Part shown: in pieces, positions 1 through 9,607 of the stretch
How positions within the stretch are numbered: the stretch's first letter is position 1
Layout of the letters: each line of letters starts with the position of its first letter
Source of the DNA: Bacteroidaceae bacterium
GTDB lineage: Bacteria; Bacteroidota; Bacteroidia; Bacteroidales; Bacteroidaceae
Assembly (NCBI GenBank): GCA_017540585.1
Contig: JAFYAT010000096.1
Span: 1-51,399 of the forward strand
Direction: 5' to 3'
Length of the DNA: 51,399 nt
Program-made: the position numbers and the translations under genes
Notes under the pieces: model-generated
Databases searched by the model: none
Told to the model about the DNA's origin: nothing
What the model saw: the letters and a program-made list of their open reading frames with translations, nothing else

Positions 1-25
1 ATTATAAACGCTGTTTCATGCAAAT

Positions 26-98
26 GCGTCCTTAGCTCAGCTGGTAGAGCAATTGACTCTTAATCAATGGGTCCAGGGTTCGAGCCCCTGAGGGCGTA
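26..98 (+). tRNA. tRNA-Lys (anticodon CTT)
   Basis: A full cloverleaf can be folded: acceptor arm GCGTCCT/AGGGCGT, D arm GCTC...GAGC, anticodon loop CTCTTAA with anticodon CTT, T arm CAGGG/CCCTG and discriminator A. CCA is not fully encoded (A then CA follows). It reads codon AAG. It lies 42 bp before tRNA-Ser on the same strand, so the two may be co-transcribed. Confidence 0.95.
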
Positions 99-140
99 CA
101 ATCTGCAAAGATTATTCGACCGAAGTCGTGGAGCAGTGTT

Positions 141-225
141 GGAGAGATGGCAGAGTGGTCGATTGCATCGGTCTTGAAAACCGACGTACTGAGAGGTACC
201 GGGGGTTCGAATCCCTCTCTCTCCG
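141..225 (+). tRNA. tRNA-Ser (anticodon TGA)
   Basis: This 85-nt tRNA has acceptor arm GGAGAGA/TCTCTCC, a long variable arm typical of serine tRNAs, anticodon loop CTTGAAA with anticodon TGA, T arm GGGGG/CCCTC and discriminator G. It is followed at once by a rho-independent terminator. Its 3' end is partly duplicated about 110 bp downstream. Confidence 0.95.
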
Positions 226-233
226 CAACAAAG

Positions 234-262
234 AAAGGAAGTCTAATTGACTTCCTTTTTTT
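234..262 (+). terminator. Intrinsic terminator of the tRNA-Lys/tRNA-Ser unit
   Basis: The hairpin AAAGGAAGTC/GACTTCCTTT has a 5-nt loop and is followed by a run of T. It lies 8 bp after the mature end of tRNA-Ser. Confidence 0.85.
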
Positions 263-325
263 GTGCGGTTTAGAGAGTGTGGATGAGAACCCAAGGGTTC
301 GACCCTCGTAGAGCTGGGCGTAGCC

Positions 326-376
326 AATCCCTCTCTCTACGCAACGAAGAAGGAAGTCAAAATGACTTCCTTTTTT
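326..376 (+). repeat. Decayed duplicate of tRNA-Ser 3' end plus its terminator
   Basis: This stretch repeats bases 211-261 nearly word for word: AATCCCTCTCTCT, then ACGCAACGAAGAAGG, then a second GGAAGTC...GACTTCC hairpin with a T run (350-376). Bases 270-325 also contain tRNA-like pieces such as GGGTTCGACCC. A further, more diverged copy is visible around 391-440. No intact cloverleaf can be folded, so this is a remnant and not a tRNA gene. Duplicated tRNA 3' ends usually mark past integration or unequal recombination. Confidence 0.7.
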
Positions 377-470
377 GTTGTTATACTTAGATGAGAGTGG
401 ACGAGATCCTTTGCTTAGGGTTGTTCGAACTTCGAAGAGCACAGCGCAGTTATAAACTGCTTGAATGGAA

Positions 471-505
471 AACTCCCTGTATTGCAACTGCAATACAGGG
501 AGTTT
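471..505. terminator. Bidirectional terminator between tRNA block and secA
   Basis: AACTCCCTGTATTGCA is followed almost immediately by its exact reverse complement, giving a stem of about 14-16 bp with flanking T run on the plus strand and A run on the left for the minus strand. It lies 20 bp past the secA stop codon and so can serve both transcripts. Confidence 0.8.
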
Positions 506-525
506 TTGTTTATATGGATAGGGGA

Positions 526-3500
526 TTAGAGTCCCTTTCCGTGACAGTGCTTATATTTCTTGCCAGAGCCGCATGGACACGGATCATTGCGACCAATCTT
601 AGGACCATTGACGATTGGCTGTGTTGGCTGCTGTACGCGTGTATCACGGCGTGCCTCTGCCATGTTTGGCTCGTCAGGGTTCTCCTTTGTCTCTACATAC
701 TGTGGCTTTGGCTCTGGGCGCTGTGGCTGAGCCTGTGCCTGCTGTACTTCCTCGTTCTCCAACTCTGGGATTGAGCAACGCATGAGGACAGATACTGTAC
801 TATCGTTAATCTCATTTACCATGTTGTCGAAGAGTGTAACAGATTCAAGCTTGAAGATGAGGAGTGGATCCTTCTGTTCGTATGATGCATTCTGTACTGA
901 CTGCTTGAGTTCATCGAGAGCACGGAGATTTTCCTTCCAAGCCTCATCGATGGTGTGGAGCAACATTGACTTCTCGAAAGCGATGAGGAGATTATCACAC
1001 TGTGACTCGTATGCTTCCTTGAGGTTGATGTTCATCCAGCGTCCACGTCCGTTACCCCATGTGATAGGTACTTGTACGTTTACCTGTTCGATGTTAGCGA
1101 TGCGATCCTTGTTTTCCTCGTATGCCTTCTTGATGACAAGGTATGCTGTATTCTTGAGACGACTTGTGCGCTCCTTGAATGTGGCGATAACTGTGTCGAA
1201 TGTCTTGTCTTCAAGTTTCTCGCGTTCTGTAGATTCGAATTCTTCAGCTGTGAATGGTACGTCCATAGCGAAGAGACGGAAGAAGTCCTCACGTACATCT
1301 TTGAAGTTTCCGTTATGCATTACATGGAGTACACGGTTCCATATCATGTTAGAGATATCCATACCGATACGCTGTCCCATGAGTGCATGACGACGACGTT
1401 CGTAGATGACCTTACGCTGCTTGTTCATTACGTCATCGTACTCAAGGAGACGCTTACGGATACCGAAGTTGTTTTCCTCTACCTTCTTCTGTGCACGCTC
1501 GATGGACTTGTTAATCATAGGGTGCTCAATCATCTCACCTTCCTCGAAACCGAGACGGTCCATAATCTTAGAGATACGGTCAGATGCGAAGAGACGCATG
1601 AGCTTGTCCTCAAGTGATACGTAGAATACTGATGAACCTGGGTCACCCTGACGACCTGCACGTCCTCGGAGCTGACGGTCAACACGACGGCTCTCGTGAC
1701 GCTCTGTACCGATGATGGCAAGACCACCTGCAGCCTTAACCTCGTCAGAGAGCTTGATGTCGGTACCACGTCCTGCCATGTTTGTGGCAATTGTTACGAT
1801 TGATTTCTGACCTGCCTGAGCAACGATGTCTGCCTCCTTCTGGTGGAGCTTGGCATTGAGGACATTGTGCTCAATCTTGCGGAGCTGAAGCATCTTAGAG
1901 AGCATCTCAGAGATTTCGACTGATGTTGTACCTACGAGTACTGGGCGACCTGCCTGAACCATACGCTCAATCTCTTCGATAACTGCTTTATACTTTTCGC
2001 GGTTTGTCTTGTAAACACGGTCGTTAAGATCCTTACGTGCGATAGGACGGTTAGTTGGAATCTCAACTACATCGAGTTTGTAGATGTCCCAGAACTCACC
2101 TGCCTCTGTGATGGCTGTACCTGTCATACCTGAGAGTTTGTGGTACATACGGAAGTAGTTCTGGAGAGTGATTGTGGCAAATGTCTGTGTAGCTGCCTCT
2201 ACCTTAACGCGCTCCTTAGCCTCTACTGCCTGATGGAGACCGTCAGACCAACGACGACCGTCCATGATACGACCTGTCTGCTCATCGACAATCTTAACCT
2301 GTCCATCCATTACGACATAATCGTCGTCCTTGATGAACATTGTGTATGCTTTGAGAAGCTGTTGGATGGTATGAACACGCTCAGCCTTGATTGCATAGTC
2401 CTGCATGAGTGCATCCTTCTGTGCAAGTTTTTCTTCCTCAGGAAGGTTCTTTGACTCAAGTTCTGAAAGTTGTGTAGTGATATCTGGGAGAACGAAGAAG
2501 TTATCGTCCTTAACGATGCTTGCGATAAGTTGGTTACCCTTGTCTGTCATCTCAACTGACTTCAGTTTTTCGTCAACAACGAAGAAGAGTGGGTCAGTAG
2601 CCTCTGGCATACGACGGTTGTTGTTCTCCATGTAGATTTCCTCTGTCTGGAGAAGTCCTGTCTTGATACCTGGCTGTGAGAGATACTTGACGAGGGCATT
2701 GTTCTTAGGCATACCTTTGTAGGCACGGAAGAGTGAGAGGAAGCCGTCAACGACAGCCTGCTTATCCTCGCTCTCGATGTTCTTCTTTGCCTCTGTGAGA
2801 TAGTTCTGAGTAAGCTTGCGCTGTGCCTCTACGAGTTGCTCAACGATAGGGCAGTACTGCTCAAACATCTGGTCGTCACCCTTTGGTACAGGACCTGAAA
2901 TGATAAGAGGAGTACGTGCATCATCAATGAGGACTGAGTCCACCTCATCGACGATGGCGAAGTTGTGCTCACGCTGTACAAGCTCACTTGGATCCATTGT
3001 CATATTATCACGGAGGTAGTCGAAACCGAACTCGTTGTTTGTACCGTAAGTGATATCAGCCTGATAAGCACGACGACGTGCGTCAGAGTTTGGCTGGTGT
3101 TTGTCGATACAGTCAACAGAGAGACCATGGAACATAAAGAGAGGACCCATCCATTCCGAGTCACGCTTAGCGAGGTAGTCGTTTACAGTTACGACGTGAA
3201 CACCGTTGCGTGTGAGGGCGTTGAGGAAGATAGGGAGTGTACCCACGAGAGTCTTACCTTCACCTGTAGCCATCTCGGCAATCTTACCCTGATGGAGTAC
3301 AATACCACCGAAGAGCTGAACGTTGTAGTGAATCATGTTCCATACTGTGTCGTTACCTCCTGCTACCCAGTGGTTGTGCCATATAGCGTTGTCACCATCA
3401 ATTTCTACGAAGTCACGACCTTCTGCAGCAAGCTGACGGTCAAAGTCTGTTGCCTTTACAATGACTGTACCATTCTCGCTCTGTGCAAAACGACGTGCTG

Positions 3501-3855
3501 TGTCCTTTACTATTGCGAAGACAGTAGGGAGAACCTCTGTGAGTCCTTCCTCAAACTTGTCGAGGATGTCCTTCTCAATCTTGTCTATCTGATTGAAGAG
3601 AGGCTGACGACGGTCGATGTCTGTCTTCTGAATTGTCTCATTAAGTTCGGCTATCTTGTCACGATATTCCTTAACAGAATCCTGAAGATATGCCTTGATT
3701 TCGTCCACCTTGGCACGAAGCTCATCATTAGAGAGTGCCTGAATCTGTGGCTCTATTGCAAGAATCTGGTCAACGATAGGCTTAATCTCCTTGTAGTCGC
3801 GGGAAGCCTTGTTGCCGAATAGACTTGACAAAAATGCGTTTAAGTTAAATGCCAT
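526..3855 (-). CDS. secA: Preprotein translocase subunit SecA
   Basis: SecA is the ATPase motor that pushes unfolded preproteins through SecYEG in the cytoplasmic membrane. The 1109-residue product shows the Walker A segment ATGEGKT at about 196-202, the DEVD box at about 303-306, the helicase-like region with TNMAGRGTD, and the [18 protein letters not shown] motif VI. The extreme C-terminus carries the zinc-binding pattern [13 protein letters not shown] (Cys1093, Cys1095, Cys1104, His1105). The length is larger than E. coli SecA (about 900) but usual for Bacteroidetes, which carry insertions in the motor domains. The ATG at 3855 begins MAFNLNAFL, as expected for the family. No TAnnTTTG promoter is obvious just upstream, so read-through from the genes behind it is possible (93-bp gap). 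Confidence 0.98.
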   Translation of the reverse strand: MAFNLNAFLSSLFGNKASRDYKEIKPIVDQILAIEPQIQALSNDELRAKVDEIKAYLQDSVKEYRDKIAELNETIQKTDIDRRQPLFNQIDKIEKDILDKFEEGLTEVLPTVFAIVKDTARRFAQSENGTVIVKATDFDRQLAAEGRDFVEIDGDNAIWHNHWVAGGNDTVWNMIHYNVQLFGGIVLHQGKIAEMATGEGKTLVGTLPIFLNALTRNGVHVVTVNDYLAKRDSEWMGPLFMFHGLSVDCIDKHQPNSDARRRAYQADITYGTNNEFGFDYLRDNMTMDPSELVQREHNFAIVDEVDSVLIDDARTPLIISGPVPKGDDQMFEQYCPIVEQLVEAQRKLTQNYLTEAKKNIESEDKQAVVDGFLSLFRAYKGMPKNNALVKYLSQPGIKTGLLQTEEIYMENNNRRMPEATDPLFFVVDEKLKSVEMTDKGNQLIASIVKDDNFFVLPDITTQLSELESKNLPEEEKLAQKDALMQDYAIKAERVHTIQQLLKAYTMFIKDDDYVVMDGQVKIVDEQTGRIMDGRRWSDGLHQAVEAKERVKVEAATQTFATITLQNYFRMYHKLSGMTGTAITEAGEFWDIYKLDVVEIPTNRPIARKDLNDRVYKTNREKYKAVIEEIERMVQAGRPVLVGTTSVEISEMLSKMLQLRKIEHNVLNAKLHQKEADIVAQAGQKSIVTIATNMAGRGTDIKLSDEVKAAGGLAIIGTERHESRRVDRQLRGRAGRQGDPGSSVFYVSLEDKLMRLFASDRISKIMDRLGFEEGEMIEHPMINKSIERAQKKVEENNFGIRKRLLEYDDVMNKQRKVIYERRRHALMGQRIGMDISNMIWNRVLHVMHNGNFKDVREDFFRLFAMDVPFTAEEFESTEREKLEDKTFDTVIATFKERTSRLKNTAYLVIKKAYEENKDRIANIEQVNVQVPITWGNGRGRWMNINLKEAYESQCDNLLIAFEKSMLLHTIDEAWKENLRALDELKQSVQNASYEQKDPLLIFKLESVTLFDNMVNEINDSTVSVLMRCSIPELENEEVQQAQAQPQRPEPKPQYVETKENPDEPNMAEARRDTRVQQPTQPIVNGPKIGRNDPCPCGSGKKYKHCHGKGL

Positions 3856-3948
3856 ATATTTGTTTTGTTTTATTCCTGATAAATTATTTCTTTCTTTAGA
3901 TCGACTATTTGTTATAGTTTCTCTATGTCTTATAGTTTTTTTGTCTCT

Positions 3949-5517
3949 TTAGAAGAGTGGGGCAGTATTGCAAGCATTTGGTGCCCTTATTCTTATATGA
4001 TGTGCAATTGTAGGTGCTATGCAGTCTGTTGTTACTGGCGTCTGCACTTTTTCTGCCTTTATTTTGTTACCAAAGAATATCAGAGGAAATTCAAAGAACG
4101 ACTCACGTTGGAGTTTGCTTGTTCTTCTGTCTTCATCCACCAATTTCCAACCTGGGGCAGGCTTGATGATGATGTCGCCTGAACACTTGGCATTATAGCC
4201 ATTGCGTATGCTGCCAATACCTTGTGACCATGCTCCTTGTGTAAGTCGCTGGGATGTATATACATCACCTACTCCTTCGAAGCGGAAAAGGAAATCCTCA
4301 CAGTTGGATAAAACATCATTGAGTCGTAACTGCTTCTGTTCGAGTAACTGATGATTGAGATATATCTGTGCATCGAAGTAGCCATCTACATACTGTCCTC
4401 TGCCGTACATAGCTGAGAGGTACATGTTGAGGAGAGCAGCACATCGGTTGATTGTGAAATTGCCAGATGGAACACGGAACTGTGAGAGTGCTGGGTCTTC
4501 CTGTACGTTCTCGTAACCTGTTGATGTGAGGTAGATAAGTACCTTGTCAAGTCCCACGAGCATGTCAATCTCACTGAGGAGTTTGGCAATCTCCTTGTCC
4601 AGTCGGGCGTATGTGTCCTGTAACTCTGTTGTTGTCTCAGAGAGAGGCAGGTCATTATAGTTGCCTGCATAGTAGCAGACAGATATATAGTCTGTGACAA
4701 GGTCAAGTCCTGCGTTTCCACTCGTGAGGAAAGAACGTGCAGCCTTGGTGATTTCCTCGTTTATAAGAGCACTATGCTTGAATGACTCAATATTGCCCTT
4801 GAGGTCCTTGTCGTTGAACTTATGCTTGAAGGATTTCTGAACAGATGTGAGATAATAGTTGTATGTTCCAATATAGCTGTTCAGAGGTTCCCATACGAGA
4901 TTTTCGATGACTGATGTGGCATTGGTTGTGTGGAGGAACTTCATCCATGATGGTGCGCTTCCATAATAAGATGTTCCAGCCCAAGTACCTGTCTCTGAGT
5001 CAATCCATATTGCCCAGTCGGCTGCATGACCTGCTGCGAGGATTGCAGCCTCTCTGTTTGGTGCAGCAGAATATACGAGACATTTGCCACTTGTCGCTAC
5101 CTTCAGTTCGTCGCCTATTGTGCTTACGAGAAGGTTCTTAGGCGAAGAGCAATCCTTTGTTTCTATTCCCTGCCATTCTTTGTCATCTACGCAGAACTTC
5201 TTGGATAGAGAAGAGCGGTCAAGCCATTCATTTGCAATGATTCCGTGATTGTATGGTGCACTTCCCGTAGCTATAGTTGCTATTGCAGATGCTCGGTCAA
5301 TACCCTTGGATGGATATTGTACATTGGAATAGACCTGTCCTTCTGTAAGTAGTTTCTTGAAACCTTTCTCCCCATAGAGTGGGGCGAAAGCATTGAGATA
5401 ATCCGTACGGAGATTATCTATGGTTATACCAACAACAAGGCGTGGCACCTCGTTATTCGATTGTGCCATCGCACTGGAGAAAGCTACAGTTGCAATGATT
5501 GTTGTCAGTAAACGCAT
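3949..5517 (-). CDS. Exported alkaline-phosphatase-fold protein, probably catalytically inactive
   Basis: The 522-residue product has a signal peptide (cleavage after SSAMA, about residue 19) and the overall layout of the PafA-like phosphodiesterase/phosphatase family: IDNLRTDYL near 33-41, TGSAPYNHGI near 84-93, DTYARLDKEI near 301-310, and a C-terminal IAPTIAHHIRIRAPNA. The first metal-binding aspartate (D34) is kept. Where PafA has its nucleophile threonine, its D-x-x-x-H metal site and its ADHG site, this protein reads SKGIDRAS (70-77), ISVCYYAGN (278-286) and TSTGY (331-335). By my alignment most metal ligands are therefore gone, which suggests a binding or structural role. It ends 4 bp before nothing else: its neighbour upstream, the DUF4105 gene, stops 4 bp before this start, so the two form an operon. 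Confidence 0.75.
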   Translation of the reverse strand: MRLLTTIIATVAFSSAMAQSNNEVPRLVVGITIDNLRTDYLNAFAPLYGEKGFKKLLTEGQVYSNVQYPSKGIDRASAIATIATGSAPYNHGIIANEWLDRSSLSKKFCVDDKEWQGIETKDCSSPKNLLVSTIGDELKVATSGKCLVYSAAPNREAAILAAGHAADWAIWIDSETGTWAGTSYYGSAPSWMKFLHTTNATSVIENLVWEPLNSYIGTYNYYLTSVQKSFKHKFNDKDLKGNIESFKHSALINEEITKAARSFLTSGNAGLDLVTDYISVCYYAGNYNDLPLSETTTELQDTYARLDKEIAKLLSEIDMLVGLDKVLIYLTSTGYENVQEDPALSQFRVPSGNFTINRCAALLNMYLSAMYGRGQYVDGYFDAQIYLNHQLLEQKQLRLNDVLSNCEDFLFRFEGVGDVYTSQRLTQGAWSQGIGSIRNGYNAKCSGDIIIKPAPGWKLVDEDRRTSKLQRESFFEFPLIFFGNKIKAEKVQTPVTTDCIAPTIAHHIRIRAPNACNTAPLF

Positions 5518-5521
5518 TTAG

Positions 5522-6709
5522 TTAGTTCTTTTTTCTATTGTTTCTATATTCTATAATGTGTACAGATATTGCTCTTAACAGCAAAGTGCTTGCCATTATG
5601 ATTGCTTCTGCCTGAATATCTTGTTTTATGACAAAAATGAGCATGAAGAATATGCCACATACTGCCATATTGACTGCTGCAAATCTGTTTTCCTTATTCT
5701 TTCGCATGCAATATGTCAGATAAATGGCATAGAGCAAGTAGAGCGGATTGAGGATGATGACAAACCAATTGCTGTCAACCGTTGGGTGTTCAGAGAAGAA
5801 GTAGAGGAATGACACGATGATACCTGCAAGTCCTTGGAAGAGGCTGATTGCAATGTCAAATCCGTATGTAACTTTTTTCTTTGTAAAGTCAAATATGCTG
5901 ACTACAAATATGCCAATGAAAAGCAGAGAGAACAAGAGCGTCGGTGTGATAAATGGTGCTTTTTCTGCCATTTCTGGATTGGCATCAAGGATAATCTGCT
6001 TGTATGACACAAGTGGTGCTTCAGTTCCGTCTTCAAGTACGATGTATGCAGAGTCAAGCTCGTTTGCATAATGTGCAGGGATGAACATCTGTTGTCGCTT
6101 GTCGAAATTCTTGTCGTCAAGTTTCTCTCCAAGTACGAGGTCTATGCCGAAACGCAACCATGGAGCATTTTGTAATGACTCGTGAAGTTCCTGTCGTGCT
6201 GTGAGTTTGATAGGATTCTTCTTGTAGATGATGTCATCTGTTATGGCTCTCTCGATGGCATCCCTTGCCCTTGTCGTACAATTGTCGTACAAGTAGTTGT
6301 ATCTGTATTCCATGTTCTCAGGCTTGAGGTTCTCCTCAAGGAGTTCATGGATGTTCTCAGCATCATTCTGGGAGAGATTGAGTACCTGCTCCATCACTTC
6401 AATGCCATAAACCCTGTATCTGTAGAAGAATAGCTTGGCAGGCTCTGCTCCGAGTATGTAATCCGTCTCACCCTTGATGAACTTATATACGAACATGTTG
6501 GAGTTGTAGTCGAAACAACCGTAGTTATATACGACATCTTCCATAGTGTCCATGTTAGTGATACGGATGGCTGTGTGTCCGAAATGAGCATACGCATCAG
6601 TACCTGGAGAGCAAGTGAGAAGGGATACACGCAAATTATCTGCCCTTACTCCATCGAAACAGAGCAAGGACAGCAAGATTGTGTATATATATCGTAAAAA
6701 AACTTGCAT
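5522..6709 (-). CDS. DUF4105 (Lnb-like) membrane protein
   Basis: The product has an N-terminal hydrophobic signal segment, then the DUF4105 domain: SLLTCSPGTDAYAHFGHTAIRI with a conserved GH, VYNYGCFDY, and YNYLYDNCTTRARDAIE, whose cysteine is typical of this papain/NlpC-like fold. About four or five hydrophobic helices follow in the last 130 residues. The family is related to the N-terminal region of the Lnb lipoprotein N-acyltransferase; the function here is not known. I chose the ATG at 6709 rather than the one at 6757, because a TATCTTTG promoter box lies between them at 6728-6735. It is the first gene of a two-gene unit with the phosphatase-fold gene. Confidence 0.8.
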   Translation of the reverse strand: MQVFLRYIYTILLSLLCFDGVRADNLRVSLLTCSPGTDAYAHFGHTAIRITNMDTMEDVVYNYGCFDYNSNMFVYKFIKGETDYILGAEPAKLFFYRYRVYGIEVMEQVLNLSQNDAENIHELLEENLKPENMEYRYNYLYDNCTTRARDAIERAITDDIIYKKNPIKLTARQELHESLQNAPWLRFGIDLVLGEKLDDKNFDKRQQMFIPAHYANELDSAYIVLEDGTEAPLVSYKQIILDANPEMAEKAPFITPTLLFSLLFIGIFVVSIFDFTKKKVTYGFDIAISLFQGLAGIIVSFLYFFSEHPTVDSNWFVIILNPLYLLYAIYLTYCMRKNKENRFAAVNMAVCGIFFMLIFVIKQDIQAEAIIMASTLLLRAISVHIIEYRNNRKKN

Positions 6710-6727
6710 AAAAGGGATAAATTTTTG

Positions 6728-6735
6728 CAAAGATA
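6728..6735 (-). promoter_or_regulatory. Promoter -7 box TATCTTTG for the DUF4105 gene
   Basis: On the minus strand the sequence reads TATCTTTG, an exact match to the Bacteroidetes -7 consensus TAnnTTTG, 18 bp before the ATG at 6709. A clean -33 box at the usual distance is not visible. Confidence 0.6.
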
Positions 6736-6787
6736 CATTATTATTTGCAAAATACATTCTTTAGCACATTATTTTTTGCCCTTTATA

Positions 6788-7891
6788 CTATTCTCCGATA
6801 AATTCAGATACTTCAAAGTTGTTTGCAACAGCAAGACGAGCGCAATTCTGAAGTATTCTTCGGTTGGAGTTATTGACTTGGTTGTTTGTTCCTGTCTTAC
6901 CGTAGATGGTGAAGTCATCTCTGATATTTCGTCCGAGACATGGTGCTATGATTGCCTCATAGAAGGTGCAGGCAAGCAGGTAGCGACCCATGTATGTGTC
7001 GATGTGCTGATTGTCACGCGTAAACTCGTTGTCGGTAACAAGTGAAGATACATTACGTGCGTTCTGTACGGCTGTTCCGCAAGGGATGATGACGTCGATG
7101 CCTGATGCTGCCTTCATCTTCTTGACTGACTCGCATATCTTCTTGTACATGTTCTCAGGATTCTTGTACTTGGCGATGTTCTTATGCTTTGAACTGTATG
7201 ACCAAGTTTGGTTGAATGCGAATGTTGTGCGTGAAGCAATCTTGTTGATGTTGTAAGCCTGAATAATCTTTGAGAGATAAGGTTCATAGCTTGTGTAGTC
7301 GCCTGAGTCGAGTGAATATTGCTGGAACACAACCACATCGTATGGGAAACGGCACATCACATAGTTGATGCTTGTGGCAGATTCCAGTTTCTGCTCTCCC
7401 TTAATGTTGTATTGCCATAGCTCGTACACCTTGTCTCCGTTCTTGTAGTAGTTGTAATGTTCTTTCATAGAGCATCCGCCCTTGTACAGAACATAGACGT
7501 TTACATTGCTGAGACCAAGACAATTGAGGATTTCTGGTAAAGCAGTACTTGTATCGATTGCAAATGAGTTGCCGATAAAGAGAATATCCAGCTTAGATGG
7601 CAGATATGGCAATGGTGGGTTACAGAGGTAGCCACAGTTGACGGCAGTAGAAACTGCTGGTGTTGTTTCCTTTGCGACTTCTTTATTAGTTGCCTTTGCT
7701 GTTGTCTTTGTCTCGGTAGTTTTCTTGGCGGCATCTTTCTTGTCAGTCGCTTTCTTTGCGCTGGTGGTTGATGGCTTCTTTACTACAACTACTGTCTTTT
7801 TGGCAGTCTTACTACTTGTTGTTTTCTTTGTCTGTGCAATATTAGGCAGACATATTGCTAAAATAGCAATGATAAGTAAAAATCTTTTCAT
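6788..7891 (-). CDS. Exported DUF4886 (SGNH-hydrolase-like) protein
   Basis: The product starts with a signal peptide ending near NIAQ, followed by a long Lys/Thr/Ala-rich low-complexity linker, then a DUF4886-type domain. Visible family features are DILFIGNSFAID (block I, with the Ser as likely nucleophile), DVVVFQQYSLDSG, FNQTWSYSS, and near the C-terminus DNQHIDTYMGRYLLAC, which supplies a D-x-x-H dyad. An SGNH-like esterase or acetyl-hydrolase on an extracytoplasmic carbohydrate is a reasonable guess, but the substrate is unknown. I use the ATG at 7891 (MKRFLL); an upstream TTG would only add five residues before the signal peptide. Confidence 0.75.
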   Translation of the reverse strand: MKRFLLIIAILAICLPNIAQTKKTTSSKTAKKTVVVVKKPSTTSAKKATDKKDAAKKTTETKTTAKATNKEVAKETTPAVSTAVNCGYLCNPPLPYLPSKLDILFIGNSFAIDTSTALPEILNCLGLSNVNVYVLYKGGCSMKEHYNYYKNGDKVYELWQYNIKGEQKLESATSINYVMCRFPYDVVVFQQYSLDSGDYTSYEPYLSKIIQAYNINKIASRTTFAFNQTWSYSSKHKNIAKYKNPENMYKKICESVKKMKAASGIDVIIPCGTAVQNARNVSSLVTDNEFTRDNQHIDTYMGRYLLACTFYEAIIAPCLGRNIRDDFTIYGKTGTNNQVNNSNRRILQNCARLAVANNFEVSEFIGE

Positions 7892-8004
7892 ACGACTATT
7901 TACCAAACTCCATAAAGGGAGACAGGTTAAATGTTTTGTTTAATTTTTTTATTGTTGAAGTTTATTGTTTGTTGTCAAGTTTTTTTTACCGAGTCATCGA
8001 CTTT

Positions 8005-8778
8005 CTACTGCTTCAATGCTTCGTACAGCTTATCTATAGCCTTGCCAGCATCGCCTGTTTCCTCAATGAGGTTGACAAACTTGCTGCCGATGATTGCTCC
8101 TGCTGCATTGCTCTGTGCTGCCTCAAGTGTCTGCTTGTTGCTGATACCGAAGCCAATCATGCGAGGATTCCTGAGTCCCATGGCGTTGATGCGTGAGAAG
8201 TAAGCCTGCTTTGCATTGTCAAACTCCTTCTGTGCTCCCGTTGTTGCAGCAGATGAAACCATGTAGATGAATCCGTCCGTGTGTTCGTCGATGAAGCGGA
8301 TGCGCTCATCGCTTGTCTCTGGTGTGATAAGCATGATGATGCGGATGTCATACTTGTCGGCAATTGGCTTGTAATCCTCAAGATAATCCTTGAATGGAAG
8401 GTCTGGGATGATTACTCCGTCAATGCCTTTAGCAACACATTCCTTGCAGAAGTTCTCGAATCCGAACTGCATGATAGGATTAAGATAACCCATGAAGATG
8501 AGCGGAATATTTACCTCTGAACGTATTCCGTCGAGTTGAGAGAACAATTTGCGTAGAGTCATTCCATTTCGCAGAGCCTTTGTGGCTGCATTTTGAATGA
8601 CAGGTCCGTCTGCCATAGGGTCGCTGAATGGCACGCCAATCTCAATCATGTCCACGCCCTTCTGTTCGAGGGTCTTGATGGTGTCTCTTGTACCTTCAAG
8701 TGTTGGGTGTCCAGCACAGAAGTATATTGAAAGTATCTTCTCAGACTTTGTCTGGAATAATTTGTTTATTCTGTTCAT
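8005..8778 (-). CDS. trpA: Tryptophan synthase alpha subunit
   Basis: TrpA cleaves indole-3-glycerol phosphate to indole and glyceraldehyde-3-phosphate and passes indole through a tunnel to TrpB. The 257-residue TIM barrel shows [21 protein letters not shown], which contains the catalytic Glu and Asp, and GFGISN near the phosphate site. It is the last gene of the trp operon, 211 bp after trpF; the gap contains a short tandem repeat. It is separated from trpB by the whole operon, the usual Bacteroidales order. Confidence 0.97.
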   Translation of the reverse strand: MNRINKLFQTKSEKILSIYFCAGHPTLEGTRDTIKTLEQKGVDMIEIGVPFSDPMADGPVIQNAATKALRNGMTLRKLFSQLDGIRSEVNIPLIFMGYLNPIMQFGFENFCKECVAKGIDGVIIPDLPFKDYLEDYKPIADKYDIRIIMLITPETSDERIRFIDEHTDGFIYMVSSAATTGAQKEFDNAKQAYFSRINAMGLRNPRMIGFGISNKQTLEAAQSNAAGAIIGSKFVNLIEETGDAGKAIDKLYEALKQ

Positions 8779-8854
8779 ATCGTTTCGTGTTTTAATTGTT
8801 TAAGCATTTTGTTACGAATGGCAAGGTTATGCTTCCATTATGTTACTCGCTGAA

Positions 8855-8897
8855 CCTTCGCTAATCCTTCGCTAATGGTTCGCTAACCCTTCCTAAT
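8855..8897. repeat. 11-bp tandem repeat between trpF and trpA
   Basis: About four units are present: CCTTCGCTAAT, CCTTCGCTAAT, GGTTCGCTAAC and CCTTCCTAAT. It lies in the 211-bp gap inside the operon and codes for nothing I can recognise. Confidence 0.8.
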
Positions 8898-8989
8898 TTT
8901 TTCTTGACACCTTGAGTGACAAAAAGAAAATGTTTGTCCGAAAGACTTTGACATAATGTCAGATATTTGCTTGCCTCTGTAGTCACTTT

Positions 8990-9604
8990 CTAAAAGTTTG
9001 CGACGAATGCTTTGATTGCTTCTACGTTCTTGAATGCTGGCGAAGTCTCGAACTTGGAGTTGAGGTCTATGCCTGCAAACATGGGATGATGGAAAGCCTT
9101 TACTTTTTCTGCATCATCGGGCGTTATGCCACCCGTAATGAGGAAAGGTCTTGAACCTTCATACTGCTCCAATATATTCCAATCAAATTGCGTGCCACTA
9201 CCTCCGTATGACTGACATTTTGTCTCAAAGAGAAAATAATCCACTACATCCTCATACATGCTGACACTCCTTATGCCGGTATTGTCAGATACTTGAATCA
9301 TCTTGATTATCTTGATGCTCTTGTCGAGTAAATGTCTGAGTGACTGGCAATAATCTGCATCCTCGTTGCCATGTAGCTGTATGATGTCAAAGCCATATTC
9401 ATGACATTTTGTGAGTATGTCATCTTTCTCGGCATTGACAAAGACGCCTACACGCTTTGAGTTTCTTGGCATATATGATGGCAGAGATTCGACATGACGC
9501 TTGCTTTTTGGAAAGAAGATGAACCCCATCCAGTTTACAGCATCAATATTGTCAACATCCTTGATGTTCTCTGCCTCTCGCATTCCACAAACCTTGATTA
9601 TCAT
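8990..9604 (-). CDS. trpF: Phosphoribosylanthranilate isomerase
   Basis: TrpF turns N-(5-phosphoribosyl)anthranilate into the carboxyphenylamino-deoxyribulose phosphate. The 204-residue protein begins MIIKVCGMREAENI with the catalytic Cys at position 6, and carries GFIFFPKSKRHV, IQLHGNEDADYC and FLITGGITPDD (phosphate binding). It follows trpC by 3 bp, so the two are tightly coupled. Confidence 0.95.
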   Translation of the reverse strand: MIIKVCGMREAENIKDVDNIDAVNWMGFIFFPKSKRHVESLPSYMPRNSKRVGVFVNAEKDDILTKCHEYGFDIIQLHGNEDADYCQSLRHLLDKSIKIIKMIQVSDNTGIRSVSMYEDVVDYFLFETKCQSYGGSGTQFDWNILEQYEGSRPFLITGGITPDDAEKVKAFHHPMFAGIDLNSKFETSPAFKNVEAIKAFVANF

Positions 9605-9607
9605 ATC

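Noticed and set aside
32-493. Minus-strand frames across the tRNAs with products such as [11 protein letters not shown] and [11 protein letters not shown]
   Set aside because: These are the well-known spurious translations of tRNA genes on the opposite strand; the region is explained by tRNA-Lys, tRNA-Ser and their remnants.
391-774. Plus-strand frame of 127 residues overlapping the secA 3' end
   Set aside because: It runs through the terminator and antisense to the conserved C-terminus of secA, and its product is a Leu/Trp/Cys-rich artefact.
2965-3822. Long plus-strand frame antisense to secA (285 residues)
   Set aside because: It is a shadow of secA codon structure; the product has no recognisable feature and is Val/Cys/Leu-rich.
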